From Prevotella sp. Rep29 (GTDB lineage: Bacteria; Bacteroidota; Bacteroidia; Bacteroidales; Bacteroidaceae), in assembly GCF_019551475.1 (NCBI RefSeq), contig NZ_CP047159.1, positions 1,550,001 through 1,614,000 of the forward strand: a DNA stretch of 64,000 nt. Reading direction: 5' to 3'. A program made the position numbers and the translations under genes. The notes under the pieces were generated by a model, which worked only from the letters and a program-made list of their open reading frames with translations, was not told the DNA's origin and made no database searches. Positions 44,056-53,012 of the stretch are shown here, piece after piece. Position 1 is the stretch's first letter, and every line of letters begins with the position of its first letter.

Positions 44056-44760
44056 TTAAAAGTCTTCCTTAATCTGCCTAACCGTTAATATTTTCGAATA
44101 TAGCTGTTCATAATATTTAAGATTTGAATATGTCCTATTCAATAATCCCATAACTTCTCTTATTTCGGATTGTTCTTTTACAATAATGTATTTGATATCT
44201 TCTGGCGTAAGCTTCAATTTACATGACGCAGTTAGTTTACTCATTTCGTTCTTAATGAGAACCTCATCATATTTTCCCGTTAGAATTACAAGATGGGTAT
44301 TATCTGTTATTGAAGGTATATACCTCCATTCTCTTTCATCATAGAATTTGCGTTTTAGTTCTGAGTTCTTGTTGTACCCACTTACTTTCTTTATATAGTA
44401 GAGCATCATCTCTTCAAATTCCATCTCCTTATGATTGGTTGATGGAGTCTGAAACTTAGAAATATAATAATCAAGTTTGTTATATAATAAAGAGCCTTGA
44501 TGTAAATACGTTACGGGAGTTATCTTGTTATTTCGTGCAAATTCTTTTGTCACACCAATTCCATAGCAACCATATCCGCCAATATGCTCTTTTACTTGTG
44601 AAAGAGGAATATCGCAAAAACATAACATCGGAATAGCAAAATCCTTTCCATTCCATTTCTTCTCAACGCAATAACGAGGCCACAACCCTTCCTCAATCGA
44701 CTGCTTTAAGTATTTAAATTCATTTGTAAAATGAAACAATGTATTTGAACTAATAGCCAT
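44056..44760 (-). CDS. AbiGi-like abortive infection family protein
   Basis: A 234-aa protein whose start (SSNTLFHFTNEFKYLKQSIEEGLWPRYCVE) and IPMLCFCDIPLSQVKEH segment match the AbiGi antitoxin family of abortive infection systems. No membrane segment. Its usual toxin partner AbiGii is not next to it; instead it ends a six-gene operon with kinases, a PP2C and a vWA protein. It begins 12 bp after the DUF4407 stop. The role within this operon is unknown. Confidence 0.7.
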   Translation of the reverse strand: MAISSNTLFHFTNEFKYLKQSIEEGLWPRYCVEKKWNGKDFAIPMLCFCDIPLSQVKEHIGGYGCYGIGVTKEFARNNKITPVTYLHQGSLLYNKLDYYISKFQTPSTNHKEMEFEEMMLYYIKKVSGYNKNSELKRKFYDEREWRYIPSITDNTHLVILTGKYDEVLIKNEMSKLTASCKLKLTPEDIKYIIVKEQSEIREVMGLLNRTYSNLKYYEQLYSKILTVRQIKEDF

Positions 44761-44772
44761 AACAATAACAAT

Positions 44773-46116
44773 TTATGAATGTTCTGAATTCGTTTTAATA
44801 TATGCTGATGGGTTCTCGTTTATCTTAGCAAGTTCTTCTTCTCGCCATTTGTCAATAGCTGTTTGCAATAGCTCTGCCTGAGTCTTAGCAATTTTCTCCA
44901 TTAGTTCTTTATTGGCAAGAACTTCTGCATTTAATCGGTCTGCATTTTTCTTTGTTAAAATTTTTATATTAGTATTAATATTATCATTGATATTTGACTC
45001 CTGCTCCTTTGCTACTACTTTTGCCCGATGTTTTTCAAGTGCAAGAACAGCGTCATAAGCTCCATCAATCATCATTAACTTGAATAACGTTGGTATAATC
45101 TCTATTGCTATAAAGAGAAGCATTATCAAGATTCTTGCCATTGACAATGAAAAACTATCCATAAATGTTATTTCATTCAATGCCGTAAGTTCTGCAGCAA
45201 ATCCTTTCATAGACTTTACTGCCTTCTTATTATTTGCCGAATGCTCTTCCAATTGTTTGTATAGATCATTTAATTGTGGTTCAATACCGGCATTTGCCCT
45301 ATCTGCTTCTTTTTGTAATCTATCAACCTCGTTCTGGAGATTTTGCGCTCGCTGCTGTAACTGTTTTGTATATATTCCAACTCCAACCTTACCACTACCA
45401 GCTTTTCCTGTAGCTTCTTTATAAGCTTGATCTTCTATTTGAGCCCGCTCTGTCCTTTTATCATCGACTCTTTTGTTATTTGCGTTTTTTTGAGCTTCTA
45501 ATGCTGATATTTGATCCCTTATAAATTGCTGTTTTTCGCTCATTTTACTTTTGGCTTCACTCTTATCAATTTCTAATTGTGCTTGAATTTTATCTTTAAA
45601 AATCCTCAACTCAATAGGTGTGGATATTACAATTCCTATAAATACGGCCAAAATAAGGCGTGGTGCCGCACCAATTCTTTCTTCTTTTGTAATTTTATGT
45701 GTTCCATCAGAATACATTGTATTGACCATAAATCGGTCGAGATTAAAGATTAATAATCCCCATACAATTCCAAAAACAATCGCAATATATACAGCATTCC
45801 AATCAGTCAACCATATTTCACTGGATTTGTCAAGAATTTCGTCAGCAAAAACTTTGTAAATGGCGTACCCACCTGAAATACTCGCCATAATAGCAGTAAA
45901 CAAGATAGTTCCACCAATACCGGCATATTTTGCATGCTCTGTTGGGCATTGGCGCAAAACCTTACGATCTGCACCTGCACAAATCCATAAGAATTCATTT
46001 AATAGATTGCTCCACTTAAATCCGACAATCTTATTATGGTCAAAGATTTCATCGAGCCATCTCTTAAATTTCTCATTGTCAAGCAAAGATTCCTTATTCT
46101 GAATATTTTCTTCCAT
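44773..46116 (-). CDS. DUF4407 membrane protein with long coiled coil
   Basis: A 447-aa protein with about four membrane helices: near residues 66-85, 106-126, 150-170 and 328-348. Between the third and fourth lies a coiled coil of about 150 aa (KSKMSEKQQFIRDQISALEAQK ... LQNEVDRLQKEADRAN), probably outside the inner membrane, and a cytoplasmic C-terminal coiled region. DUF4407 proteins have no assigned function. Two bases separate it from the kinase upstream. In this context it could be a membrane sensor or effector. Confidence 0.78.
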   Translation of the reverse strand: MEENIQNKESLLDNEKFKRWLDEIFDHNKIVGFKWSNLLNEFLWICAGADRKVLRQCPTEHAKYAGIGGTILFTAIMASISGGYAIYKVFADEILDKSSEIWLTDWNAVYIAIVFGIVWGLLIFNLDRFMVNTMYSDGTHKITKEERIGAAPRLILAVFIGIVISTPIELRIFKDKIQAQLEIDKSEAKSKMSEKQQFIRDQISALEAQKNANNKRVDDKRTERAQIEDQAYKEATGKAGSGKVGVGIYTKQLQQRAQNLQNEVDRLQKEADRANAGIEPQLNDLYKQLEEHSANNKKAVKSMKGFAAELTALNEITFMDSFSLSMARILIMLLFIAIEIIPTLFKLMMIDGAYDAVLALEKHRAKVVAKEQESNINDNINTNIKILTKKNADRLNAEVLANKELMEKIAKTQAELLQTAIDKWREEELAKINENPSAYIKTNSEHS

Positions 46117-46118
46117 AG

Positions 46119-47732
46119 CTATTTCTTAATAATATGATTAAACACTTTCTTTATAGATCTCATTAGATTAAATTTTGGCAATGGTGGTGAGAGCTCCACA
46201 TTAAGCCCTAATTCCGTAAGAGATGGAACTCTTGGAACTTCGAGCTTTATCCAATCGATATCAATCATTGGGAACTTTACATCCACATTGTACCTTGGTT
46301 GCTGGATTGTAACAGACAGATTGTTCGTTATATCCGGAACAGGAACTAACAGGGACTTTACTTGTGGTATTGGCAACATCTCAATGTCAAGTCTCTTTTC
46401 CTTTACTCCAAATTCGTCCTCAGCAGACAAAATGAAAGTAATAGCTTTCTTTGGTTCAATAACAGTTTTGCCTACTTCATTGACTTCTTCGTTGTCTAGC
46501 CAAACCTTCTTTGCATTCGTAACATTCCATGATAGCATTACAGGTATGGATGGAAATACATAATATTTGTCGGCAGAGAATTCTATTTCGCATTCGTCGA
46601 ATACTTCAATTGAAACTTTTTTCTTTATTACTTGCCCATTGGATGTCTTTATTGACAATTCGAAGGCTACACTTTCTGAAAGTGTAGTGGCAAACTTTCC
46701 ATGCTTCTCGCATTGTTGAGCTACGGTGTCACAGCCTTTGCGGAGAATAATCTCGGCATCAAAAGGAACATCCCAGGCCAATTCAATGGATTGGGTATTG
46801 CGTACGGCTTTGGTGGTTGACACAGTGAAAGAAACCTTTTTATGTAACAAATAAGACTCGAAAGGTATCAAATCATCAATGCTCCTATGATCAAGATAGT
46901 CTTCTAACACTGCCAACAATTCTCGGAATTCATTTCCAAGAGAATAAATGTCTTTATATATTGCTGCATCCTTTATTTCAATAAAATCTTCTTTAGAAAA
47001 AAGAAGACGGTCGGCATCTGCAACCTTATATTTATCTACCAGAGAGGGATTTTCCGCAATGGCAAGAATACTAAGATATATTATCAGTTCAGAGAAATAA
47101 TCTAATTTCTCAGAGACAGACTTGTTGTTTATTCGAGCAGGATGTTGATAATCTGCAAGACCTGTCACAGTATCTATCTCCCCTTTCAACTGTGAGCAAT
47201 AAAAAGAGTCATAGTCAACAAGGTAAAGTTGATGGTTCTTATCTACAAGAATGTTCCCATGTTGCAAATCTCCATGTGCCAAAGACTGAGAATGAAGTGC
47301 TTGTGTCATTTTGAGAAAATTGTCAGCAAGCGCAATTAACTGGTCTTTGGAATTTCGGTTTTGACAGATATAATCTTTGATTGTAATGCCATCTATCCAT
47401 CGCATTCTGGTTGTGGGATAGATATTACCTTCCACATTGATGCCTTTGTCGATGTACTGAAACTCACACAAAAAACTTAACTTCGCTTTTATGATAGCGT
47501 CAGATATAGTTTCATAGCGTTTCTTTGAATTCTTGATATCAGAATGCCAACAGCGGAAAGCCCACTTCTCTCCATTCGCTGTTGTATAGGGAAAAACAAT
47601 AGAGAAGCCTCCAGCGTACGCAATAAGTCGGCCTCTGGCATCCCTTTCAAAGATGCCATTCTTTGCATGATTATCAAGAACAAGAATATCTTTGTTCTCG
47701 ACGGAAGTTCTTATACTTGGTATTGTTGGCAT
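46119..47732 (-). CDS. protein kinase-like protein with C-terminal beta domains
   Basis: A 537-aa protein. The first 270 aa hold a kinase fold of the APH/Ser-Thr type: catalytic loop HGDLQHGNILV and metal site VDYDS in place of DFG. Residues about 300-460 look like two immunoglobulin-like repeats (ending SLSWNVTNAKKVWLD and LSAEDEFGVKEKR style strands). It directly abuts the paralogous kinase gene upstream (adjacent coordinates), evidence of tandem duplication and divergence. Confidence 0.8.
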   Translation of the reverse strand: MPTIPSIRTSVENKDILVLDNHAKNGIFERDARGRLIAYAGGFSIVFPYTTANGEKWAFRCWHSDIKNSKKRYETISDAIIKAKLSFLCEFQYIDKGINVEGNIYPTTRMRWIDGITIKDYICQNRNSKDQLIALADNFLKMTQALHSQSLAHGDLQHGNILVDKNHQLYLVDYDSFYCSQLKGEIDTVTGLADYQHPARINNKSVSEKLDYFSELIIYLSILAIAENPSLVDKYKVADADRLLFSKEDFIEIKDAAIYKDIYSLGNEFRELLAVLEDYLDHRSIDDLIPFESYLLHKKVSFTVSTTKAVRNTQSIELAWDVPFDAEIILRKGCDTVAQQCEKHGKFATTLSESVAFELSIKTSNGQVIKKKVSIEVFDECEIEFSADKYYVFPSIPVMLSWNVTNAKKVWLDNEEVNEVGKTVIEPKKAITFILSAEDEFGVKEKRLDIEMLPIPQVKSLLVPVPDITNNLSVTIQQPRYNVDVKFPMIDIDWIKLEVPRVPSLTELGLNVELSPPLPKFNLMRSIKKVFNHIIKK

Positions 47733-48812
47733 TTATTCGGATTTCTTAAATTTCTCTGATATTAAAGATGAAAGTCTTTTACGCTCGTTCCCCTTATTCG
47801 GTTTAACATATCCATTTCCTTTTTTCCATTTTCCTGCAATTTTATTAGCATTATCCACTTTACCTTTTTTAGTCGTGACTTTATAGCCATTTCCTCCTTT
47901 CCATTTGGATGAGATGCTTTCACTTTTCGATACTACGACATCCTCTAAGGGCGTAAGGTCTTCAATTGTTGACTTATCCATAAACTCGCATAGTTTATCG
48001 ACAAGTGGGGCTAACTCAGAATCAGTTTTCAGCAGCCTGAATATATTGGAAGAACCTTTTGACTGTATGTCTTCCCCAGAAAACAGGAGTGTTTCTGTGT
48101 CCTCCATGTTTAAGTCTTTCCATAAGGAAGGCATTTTGGCAAGGGCTTTTAGACTTAGATAAATGACTAGTTCGGAGAAATAGTCTGCCTTTTCAGAAAC
48201 CAGTTTGTTTTTCCATCTTGCTTCATGCTGATACCCAACCAGTCCTTTTATTTCATCAGGCATACCGTTAAGTCCAGGGACATACATGGAATCATAGTCA
48301 ACCAAAACCAAAGAAAGATCTGGTTTGACCATGATGTTTCCGTGCTGTAAGTCGCCATGAGAAAAATGGTTGGTATGTAAATCTGCCACCATCCTCTTGA
48401 AATTCTCGGCAATTTCATTGATTACATTTGATTCTGTAATATGTTCAGCTAAGAATTTCTTTAAAGATTGTGCGTCCACCCAATCCATTACAACTATTGG
48501 TTGCATTCCCAATGGTGTCATTATACCTTCTTCGAAGAAATCAAATCCTACGAAATAGGGCAGGTTAGATCTCTTCAAGGCATCTGCTATAACCTGGGTC
48601 CTGCGCTTTGCGTCAGAGACCTCTGCATGCCAGCATCGTACAGCATACTTCTTAGAGGGCGTCCGGTATGGGAACACCACACAAAAGCCACCAGAATACT
48701 TGATTAGACGAACTCCCTTTTCTATAGGATGCCCATCTTTCAGTATTGATGGATGAACCAACGCAGGTGTTTTTATACACGTGCTATAATCGGGGATGGT
48801 AGGTAATGGCAT
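47733..48812 (-). CDS. protein kinase-like protein with basic repeat tail
   Basis: A 359-aa paralogue of the next gene's kinase domain: catalytic HGDLQHGNIMV and VDYDS. The N-terminal region (LIKYSGGFCVVFPYRTP) is colinear with the paralogue (LIAYAGGFSIVFPYTTA). The C-terminal 75 aa contain two copies of a basic KWKxGNGY motif, likely for nucleic acid or phospholipid contact (inference). Part of a vWA-PP2C-kinase set. Confidence 0.8.
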   Translation of the reverse strand: MPLPTIPDYSTCIKTPALVHPSILKDGHPIEKGVRLIKYSGGFCVVFPYRTPSKKYAVRCWHAEVSDAKRRTQVIADALKRSNLPYFVGFDFFEEGIMTPLGMQPIVVMDWVDAQSLKKFLAEHITESNVINEIAENFKRMVADLHTNHFSHGDLQHGNIMVKPDLSLVLVDYDSMYVPGLNGMPDEIKGLVGYQHEARWKNKLVSEKADYFSELVIYLSLKALAKMPSLWKDLNMEDTETLLFSGEDIQSKGSSNIFRLLKTDSELAPLVDKLCEFMDKSTIEDLTPLEDVVVSKSESISSKWKGGNGYKVTTKKGKVDNANKIAGKWKKGNGYVKPNKGNERKRLSSLISEKFKKSE

Positions 48813-48820
48813 GGCAGATT

Positions 48821-49885
48821 CTATTTCTTTATCACGGAATATCTTTCAAAAAGAAGATTTAATGCTTCTTCTACTGCTTTTTGAGTCCACTTATATTTCA
48901 ACTTACCCATCTGTTTGGGAAATTTCTTTTGAAGACATCGTTGATATTCTGTCAGGAACTCATTTATAAAGTCTTTCTCATTGTTTTGGACGACAACGAA
49001 ATTCTCAACGGCTTCAACTTCTTCCTGAAATGGATTATCTTGGGGAATCTTTGCGTCCTCTACCTCATTGGTGGCAGGAATTAGAGTTAATTTCTCTTTA
49101 TCAATCATTTCTACAATGTTGTCTTGGTGAGTGATTGAGAAATCCTCGGATTTGTCATATTCAACGATTACCAAAGTAGTGTCATCGTTATGCATCCCAT
49201 CTTTTCTCCATTCACATACCAATGTCTCAAAATTATCATGCGAAGCTAGCGACAATAATTGTTGAACAAACTTGGCAATATCGCCTTGTTTGCTATGTTC
49301 TAGCAGAAATTCTGAGAACGGGTCAGATACTAACAGTAAATACTTACCTTCTGTCAGAGTTCCTTCTATTGGTTTGGGGACTCCTTTCCCTTCTTTTGAT
49401 GCATCGCTGTCGAAATAATCAGGATAGCTGTCAAATGTTTCAGAATCTTGTGAAGTGTTGAATTTCATTTCATTTCCATCCCATTCTATCAGACAAGAAT
49501 CGCCTATAACAGAACCGTTCCATTCATTACCATTAAAACGAATGCCAACAAACGTTGCTCCTGCAGAACGACCTTCTGCGAAATTACGTTCGTTGCGGTA
49601 AATCATATTCTCAGGAGCATTCGTTTCCTTCAGATTTTGAATGAAGTCGGCAACTTTAGCACGCCACGTTTGGCATAACGGTTTTATAGCGTCATTTGAA
49701 GGGTTCCAATCCGTACTATCAGTATAAGTGTCAACAAGAAGCTGTGCCCAAATCTTTTGTTGCCATGTTGACCCCATTCCGTCAGACATCGCGATAGATT
49801 TGGTGTCAGGATTAACACCAAATCTATCTTGGCAATCTGAGAATAATTCAGCTTGCTTGTGAGTTATGAAAGCTCGTATAACCAT
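48821..49885 (-). CDS. PP2C-like protein phosphatase
   Basis: A 354-aa protein with PP2C metal motifs: SDGMGST near residue 34, GDSCLIEWDG near 126, VSDPFSE and DDTTLVIVEYD near 240. An acidic linker and a helical C-terminal 70 aa follow. Expected to reverse phosphorylation by the two kinases downstream. It begins 8 bp after the vWA gene. Confidence 0.82.
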   Translation of the reverse strand: MVIRAFITHKQAELFSDCQDRFGVNPDTKSIAMSDGMGSTWQQKIWAQLLVDTYTDSTDWNPSNDAIKPLCQTWRAKVADFIQNLKETNAPENMIYRNERNFAEGRSAGATFVGIRFNGNEWNGSVIGDSCLIEWDGNEMKFNTSQDSETFDSYPDYFDSDASKEGKGVPKPIEGTLTEGKYLLLVSDPFSEFLLEHSKQGDIAKFVQQLLSLASHDNFETLVCEWRKDGMHNDDTTLVIVEYDKSEDFSITHQDNIVEMIDKEKLTLIPATNEVEDAKIPQDNPFQEEVEAVENFVVVQNNEKDFINEFLTEYQRCLQKKFPKQMGKLKYKWTQKAVEEALNLLFERYSVIKK

Positions 49886-49893
49886 AAAGCCGA

Positions 49894-50736
49894 TTATAGT
49901 CCTTTGTCACCTTGACCTTTTGAAGAGCCAAAGTCTATGAGTTGAATCAGTTGAACACCATCAGCACCAAAGATACAGCCACGTGAACCATCTTTTGTGG
50001 GCAGTTCGTTCTTGGCAGCAGCTGCCTTATATGATTCAGGTACTTCACTGGTAATGTCGTACAAGAATTGAGCCTGCTCCTGAGAAATGTCTGACCTATT
50101 TGACGGGAAAACAACCTTGCCATTAGACTCATCTATTTGTGCATTAAAAATTAAGACATTACCATCATTGTTGGAAAGTCCCATAATCTCGTTTGCTAAA
50201 GAAACTGTTTCTTTCATGCACTCTCTTAGGTCTTTTCCATCATAAAATGGAACACCATCAGAAATGTTGATGATTACAGGTGCTGGTCCATCTGCATTAT
50301 CAGTCATCCACTTTTCAACTAAGTCCTTTGCCAATTGGAAAGCACCAAGCATATTTGTGGCCCCGTCTCTGTCAATGGGTTCTACCCATACAGGTTGTTT
50401 CACCTCGACTTCTACAAGTCCGCCTGTGCCATCTGGAGTTTTCTTTTTGAGGGTTTCGTACCTTAATGGGCTTGCATCCAAATCCTTCAGCCAACCAGAA
50501 CATAGTTCCTTCACATTGTGATTATACCCAATCACAGAAATAAAGCAGCGATTCTTAGGTGCATCACCGTCGAAATTCTTCTGGATGATGTTGTCAATAA
50601 CCTTATTGACAGCAAGTGTTGCGAACTTGGTACGCGTTGTGCCTTCATAATCACTCATCATTGAGCCTGACTGATCTAACAAAATAATCAGCAGACCAGG
50701 GGTTGCAGAACTCCATTGCTTGTCATTCTTTGCCAT
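49894..50736 (-). CDS. vWA domain protein, TerY-like
   Basis: A 280-aa single-domain von Willebrand A protein with MIDAS motif LLDQSGSMM near residue 19, a Thr in GATNMLGAF and Asp in ISDGVPFYDG. Together with PP2C and kinase it forms the TerY-P triad, a known phospho-signalling set in tellurium-resistance and phage-response islands. First coding gene of the six-gene operon, starting 67 bp after the leader-RNA terminator. Confidence 0.83.
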   Translation of the reverse strand: MAKNDKQWSSATPGLLIILLDQSGSMMSDYEGTTRTKFATLAVNKVIDNIIQKNFDGDAPKNRCFISVIGYNHNVKELCSGWLKDLDASPLRYETLKKKTPDGTGGLVEVEVKQPVWVEPIDRDGATNMLGAFQLAKDLVEKWMTDNADGPAPVIINISDGVPFYDGKDLRECMKETVSLANEIMGLSNNDGNVLIFNAQIDESNGKVVFPSNRSDISQEQAQFLYDITSEVPESYKAAAAKNELPTKDGSRGCIFGADGVQLIQLIDFGSSKGQGDKGL

Positions 50737-50802
50737 AGTTTTTCTATTTCCACCCTAGCTCCTATAAGCAGTTGTTAATATTTTTGTTTTCTATAGGCAC
50801 AC

Positions 50803-51088
50803 ATAAAAAACGTGGAGCCGATGCTGGTCACTCGCTCCACGATGTAAAGGCCTTCGCATTGCCCGGTAGTTTGAAACGAGCAACGCCAACGCCCCACGCT
50901 GAACAGTTTATATATGCTGTTAATATATAACCATCCCACGGGGCATTTGCAGTTGCTTTGATTTTAACTACCGTTCGAGGTTGCGAAGTTCTTACATCGT
51001 TAAAGTCAAAGCGCTTAGCAAACGCCTTCTTATGTATGTCATCCCACCCTTTCTGGTCATCACTTAAGACACACCTTCAGCGTGGAAC
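50803..51088 (-). ncRNA. structured leader RNA upstream of the TerY-P-like operon
   Basis: About 285 nt on the minus strand, running from a TATCTTTG promoter to a terminator hairpin. Seen: (i) a long imperfect hairpin spanning 50840-50999, with outer arms CGATGTAA/TTACATCG, then CTTCGCA/TGCGAAG, CGGTAGTT/AACTACCG, GCAAC/GTTGC and GCCCC/GGGGC, and a TTATATAT/ATATATAA apical stem; (ii) a 10-bp perfect match between the expected 5' end (CCACGCTGAA, 51085-51076) and TTCAGCGTGG (50903-50894), which could form a pseudoknot; (iii) terminator stem CGTGGAGC/GCTCCACG (50841-50811) with a T-run at 50810-50805. It may be a stable small RNA or an attenuator. An 82-codon frame across it has no start codon. 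Confidence 0.6.
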
Positions 51089-51092
51089 ATTG

Positions 51093-51100
51093 CAAAGATA
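51093..51100 (-). promoter_or_regulatory. promoter -7 box of the leader RNA and operon
   Basis: TATCTTTG on the minus strand. Expected transcription start near 51086 falls at the CCACGCTGAA segment that pairs internally. The -33 region is poorly matched. Confidence 0.55.
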
Positions 51101-51198
51101 AAAAATATTTCCGAAACTAAAAAAGAATTCATCGAGATATTTGTATGAAATACCACAAAGAATGTATGAAATGAAAAAGTTAAGAAGAGGAATTATTT

Positions 51199-52881
51199 CC
51201 TGACTTCATCACTTTTTTGCGCCATCATATAGCGCACAATGATAATCAGCGAGTTACGTAAAATTATTGGGTGGTTTGGGTGGCGCAAGCGAAAAACGTG
51301 TACCTTTGCACCATGTATGTACGCAAGAAACACAATCGTTCCGGCTCTACAAGTGTGGTAGTGGTCAGTAAAGCGAGTGGAAAGTATAAAGAAATAAAAT
51401 CGTTTGGCTCCTCTACATCCGAAGAGGAAATACATTCATTATGCGATAAGGCTGCTGCATGGATACGTTCATTTGGCGGTCAGCAAGAACTTGACTTTGA
51501 TGACCGCAAGGGAAAGGAAGTCGAGGAGACAGAGCGTTTCCTTAGCAATATTGACAACGTGTTGATAAACGGTACTCGGCTTCTGCTTGATCAAGTCTAT
51601 GACAGCATCGGCTTCAACCGGATTCCCGATGAGATTCTGCGTCATTTGGTAATCGCAAGGGTGTCGCAGCCCAGAAGCAAACTTGCCACAGTAGATTACC
51701 TGAAGTCATATTATGATGAAGATGTTGACCTCAACCACATCTATCGCTACATGGACAAGCTCTACAATACCCAGATGGAGCTTGCGCAGCAGATTAGCGT
51801 AGAGCACACCCGGAAACTGTTCGGAGGCAAGATTGGATTGATGTTCTACGACGTGACGACGCTCTACTTTGAGACAGCACAGACGGACGTATTGCGTGAA
51901 CCGGGGTTTTCAAAGGATGGAAAGACGGCAGAGTCACAGGTTATACTCGGTCTGCTTGTATCAGAAGGAGGCTACCCGCTTTCATACTCTCTGTTCAACG
52001 GCAGCCAGTATGAGGGCTTCACCATGATACCAATGATAGATGACTTCAAGCAGCGTTTCAATCTGGGGAAAGATTTTGTTGTGGTGGCAGACTCAGGCTT
52101 GATGAACAAGAACAATGTCACTTTGCTGCAGGAGGCTGGCTACAACTACATACTTGGAGCCCGCATCAAGAGCGAGAGCGCAAGCGTGAAGCAATGGATT
52201 CTCTCTTTAGAGAAGGTTGATAAAGCCTGTTACGACTACAAACGTGAGAATGGGGAAAGACTTATCGTCAGTTATTCCGACAAGCGTGCAAAGAAGGATG
52301 CCTACAACCGTGACCGCGGAATTGTCCGATTGAGAAAAGCCTATAAGACCGGACGCATCACGAAGAGTCAGGTGAACAAGCGTGGCTACAACAAGTTTCT
52401 TGAAATCAGCAAGGACATAGAAGTCGTCATCAGCGAAGAGAAGATTGCAGAGGACTGCCAGTGGGACGGACTCAAGGGCTACATCACCAATACAGACCTT
52501 GACGCCGAGCGTGTCATTGCCGAGTATCATGGACTCTGGGTGGTGGAACGTGCATTCCGTATTTCAAAAGGAACTCTGGAAATGCGTCCGATGTTTCATT
52601 TTACAGAACGTAGGATAGAGGCACATGTCTGCATTTGCTTCATCGCCTATAAGGTATATAAGGAACTGGAGCGACTCATTGCCATTAACAAGATTGGGAT
52701 GAGTGTCGATAAGGTGCTTGAGGCAGCCAAAACTATCACGACAATCAGGGTAAGGATGCCTAAAAACGGGACTTACTTCACTAAGACACTCTTCTTGACG
52801 GAGAAGCACCTCGCAGTGAAACCACTTTTCGACATATCTGGCAACAAATCTTAATTTGGGTGGCGCATTGACGAAGTCAGG
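51199..52881 (+). mobile_element. IS1634-family insertion sequence with 21-bp target duplication
   Basis: Length 1683 bp. Ends are inverted: left CCTGACTTCATCA..., right (reverse complement) CCTGACTTCGTCA..., with GCGCCA shortly inside both. It is flanked by a perfect 21-bp direct repeat, beginning AGTTAAGAAGAGG, at 51178-51198 and 52882-52902. IS1634-family members are known for long, variable target duplications. It contains one intact transposase and is probably active or recently inserted. It lies 98 bp upstream of the leader-RNA promoter. Confidence 0.9.
51313..52854 (+). CDS. IS1634-family transposase (IS4 superfamily)
   Basis: A 513-aa DDE transposase. Landmarks: LMFYDVTTLYFE (first Asp), VVVADSGLMNKNN (second Asp) and YHGLWVVERAFRISKGTLEMRPMFH with the Y-(2)-R-(3)-E-(6)-K signature around the catalytic Glu. 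ATG 51313 is favoured over the upstream frame extension because TACCTTTG at 51301-51308 and TTTG at 51275-51278 form a promoter inside the IS. Full length, no frameshift. Confidence 0.9.
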   Translation: MYVRKKHNRSGSTSVVVVSKASGKYKEIKSFGSSTSEEEIHSLCDKAAAWIRSFGGQQELDFDDRKGKEVEETERFLSNIDNVLINGTRLLLDQVYDSIGFNRIPDEILRHLVIARVSQPRSKLATVDYLKSYYDEDVDLNHIYRYMDKLYNTQMELAQQISVEHTRKLFGGKIGLMFYDVTTLYFETAQTDVLREPGFSKDGKTAESQVILGLLVSEGGYPLSYSLFNGSQYEGFTMIPMIDDFKQRFNLGKDFVVVADSGLMNKNNVTLLQEAGYNYILGARIKSESASVKQWILSLEKVDKACYDYKRENGERLIVSYSDKRAKKDAYNRDRGIVRLRKAYKTGRITKSQVNKRGYNKFLEISKDIEVVISEEKIAEDCQWDGLKGYITNTDLDAERVIAEYHGLWVVERAFRISKGTLEMRPMFHFTERRIEAHVCICFIAYKVYKELERLIAINKIGMSVDKVLEAAKTITTIRVRMPKNGTYFTKTLFLTEKHLAVKPLFDISGNKS

Positions 52882-52950
52882 AGTTAAGAAGAGGAATTAT
52901 TTGTATGAATGAAATGATGACTATAAGTATGGAAAGAGACGAACAAAAAG

Positions 52951-52988
52951 AAAAAAGGCATTCTCCCGAAGAAGGAGAATGCCTTTTT
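52951..52988 (-). terminator. intrinsic terminator of the galE/rnf transcript
   Basis: Perfect stem AAAAAGGCATTCTCC / GGAGAATGCCTTTTT with a 7-base loop, 25 bp downstream of the galE stop. A- and T-tracts on both sides make it bidirectional. Confidence 0.9.
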
Positions 52989-53012
52989 ATAATAAGAAGG
53001 GGATGCTTGCTG

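Noticed and set aside
43800..44072. Two opposing frames of about 70 codons
   Set aside because: They overlap each other, have unconvincing composition and no domain or promoter.
50831..51076. 82-codon open frame across the leader RNA
   Set aside because: No start codon in frame; the same sequence shows extensive nested inverted repeats with promoter and terminator, favouring RNA. Kept as an alternative only.
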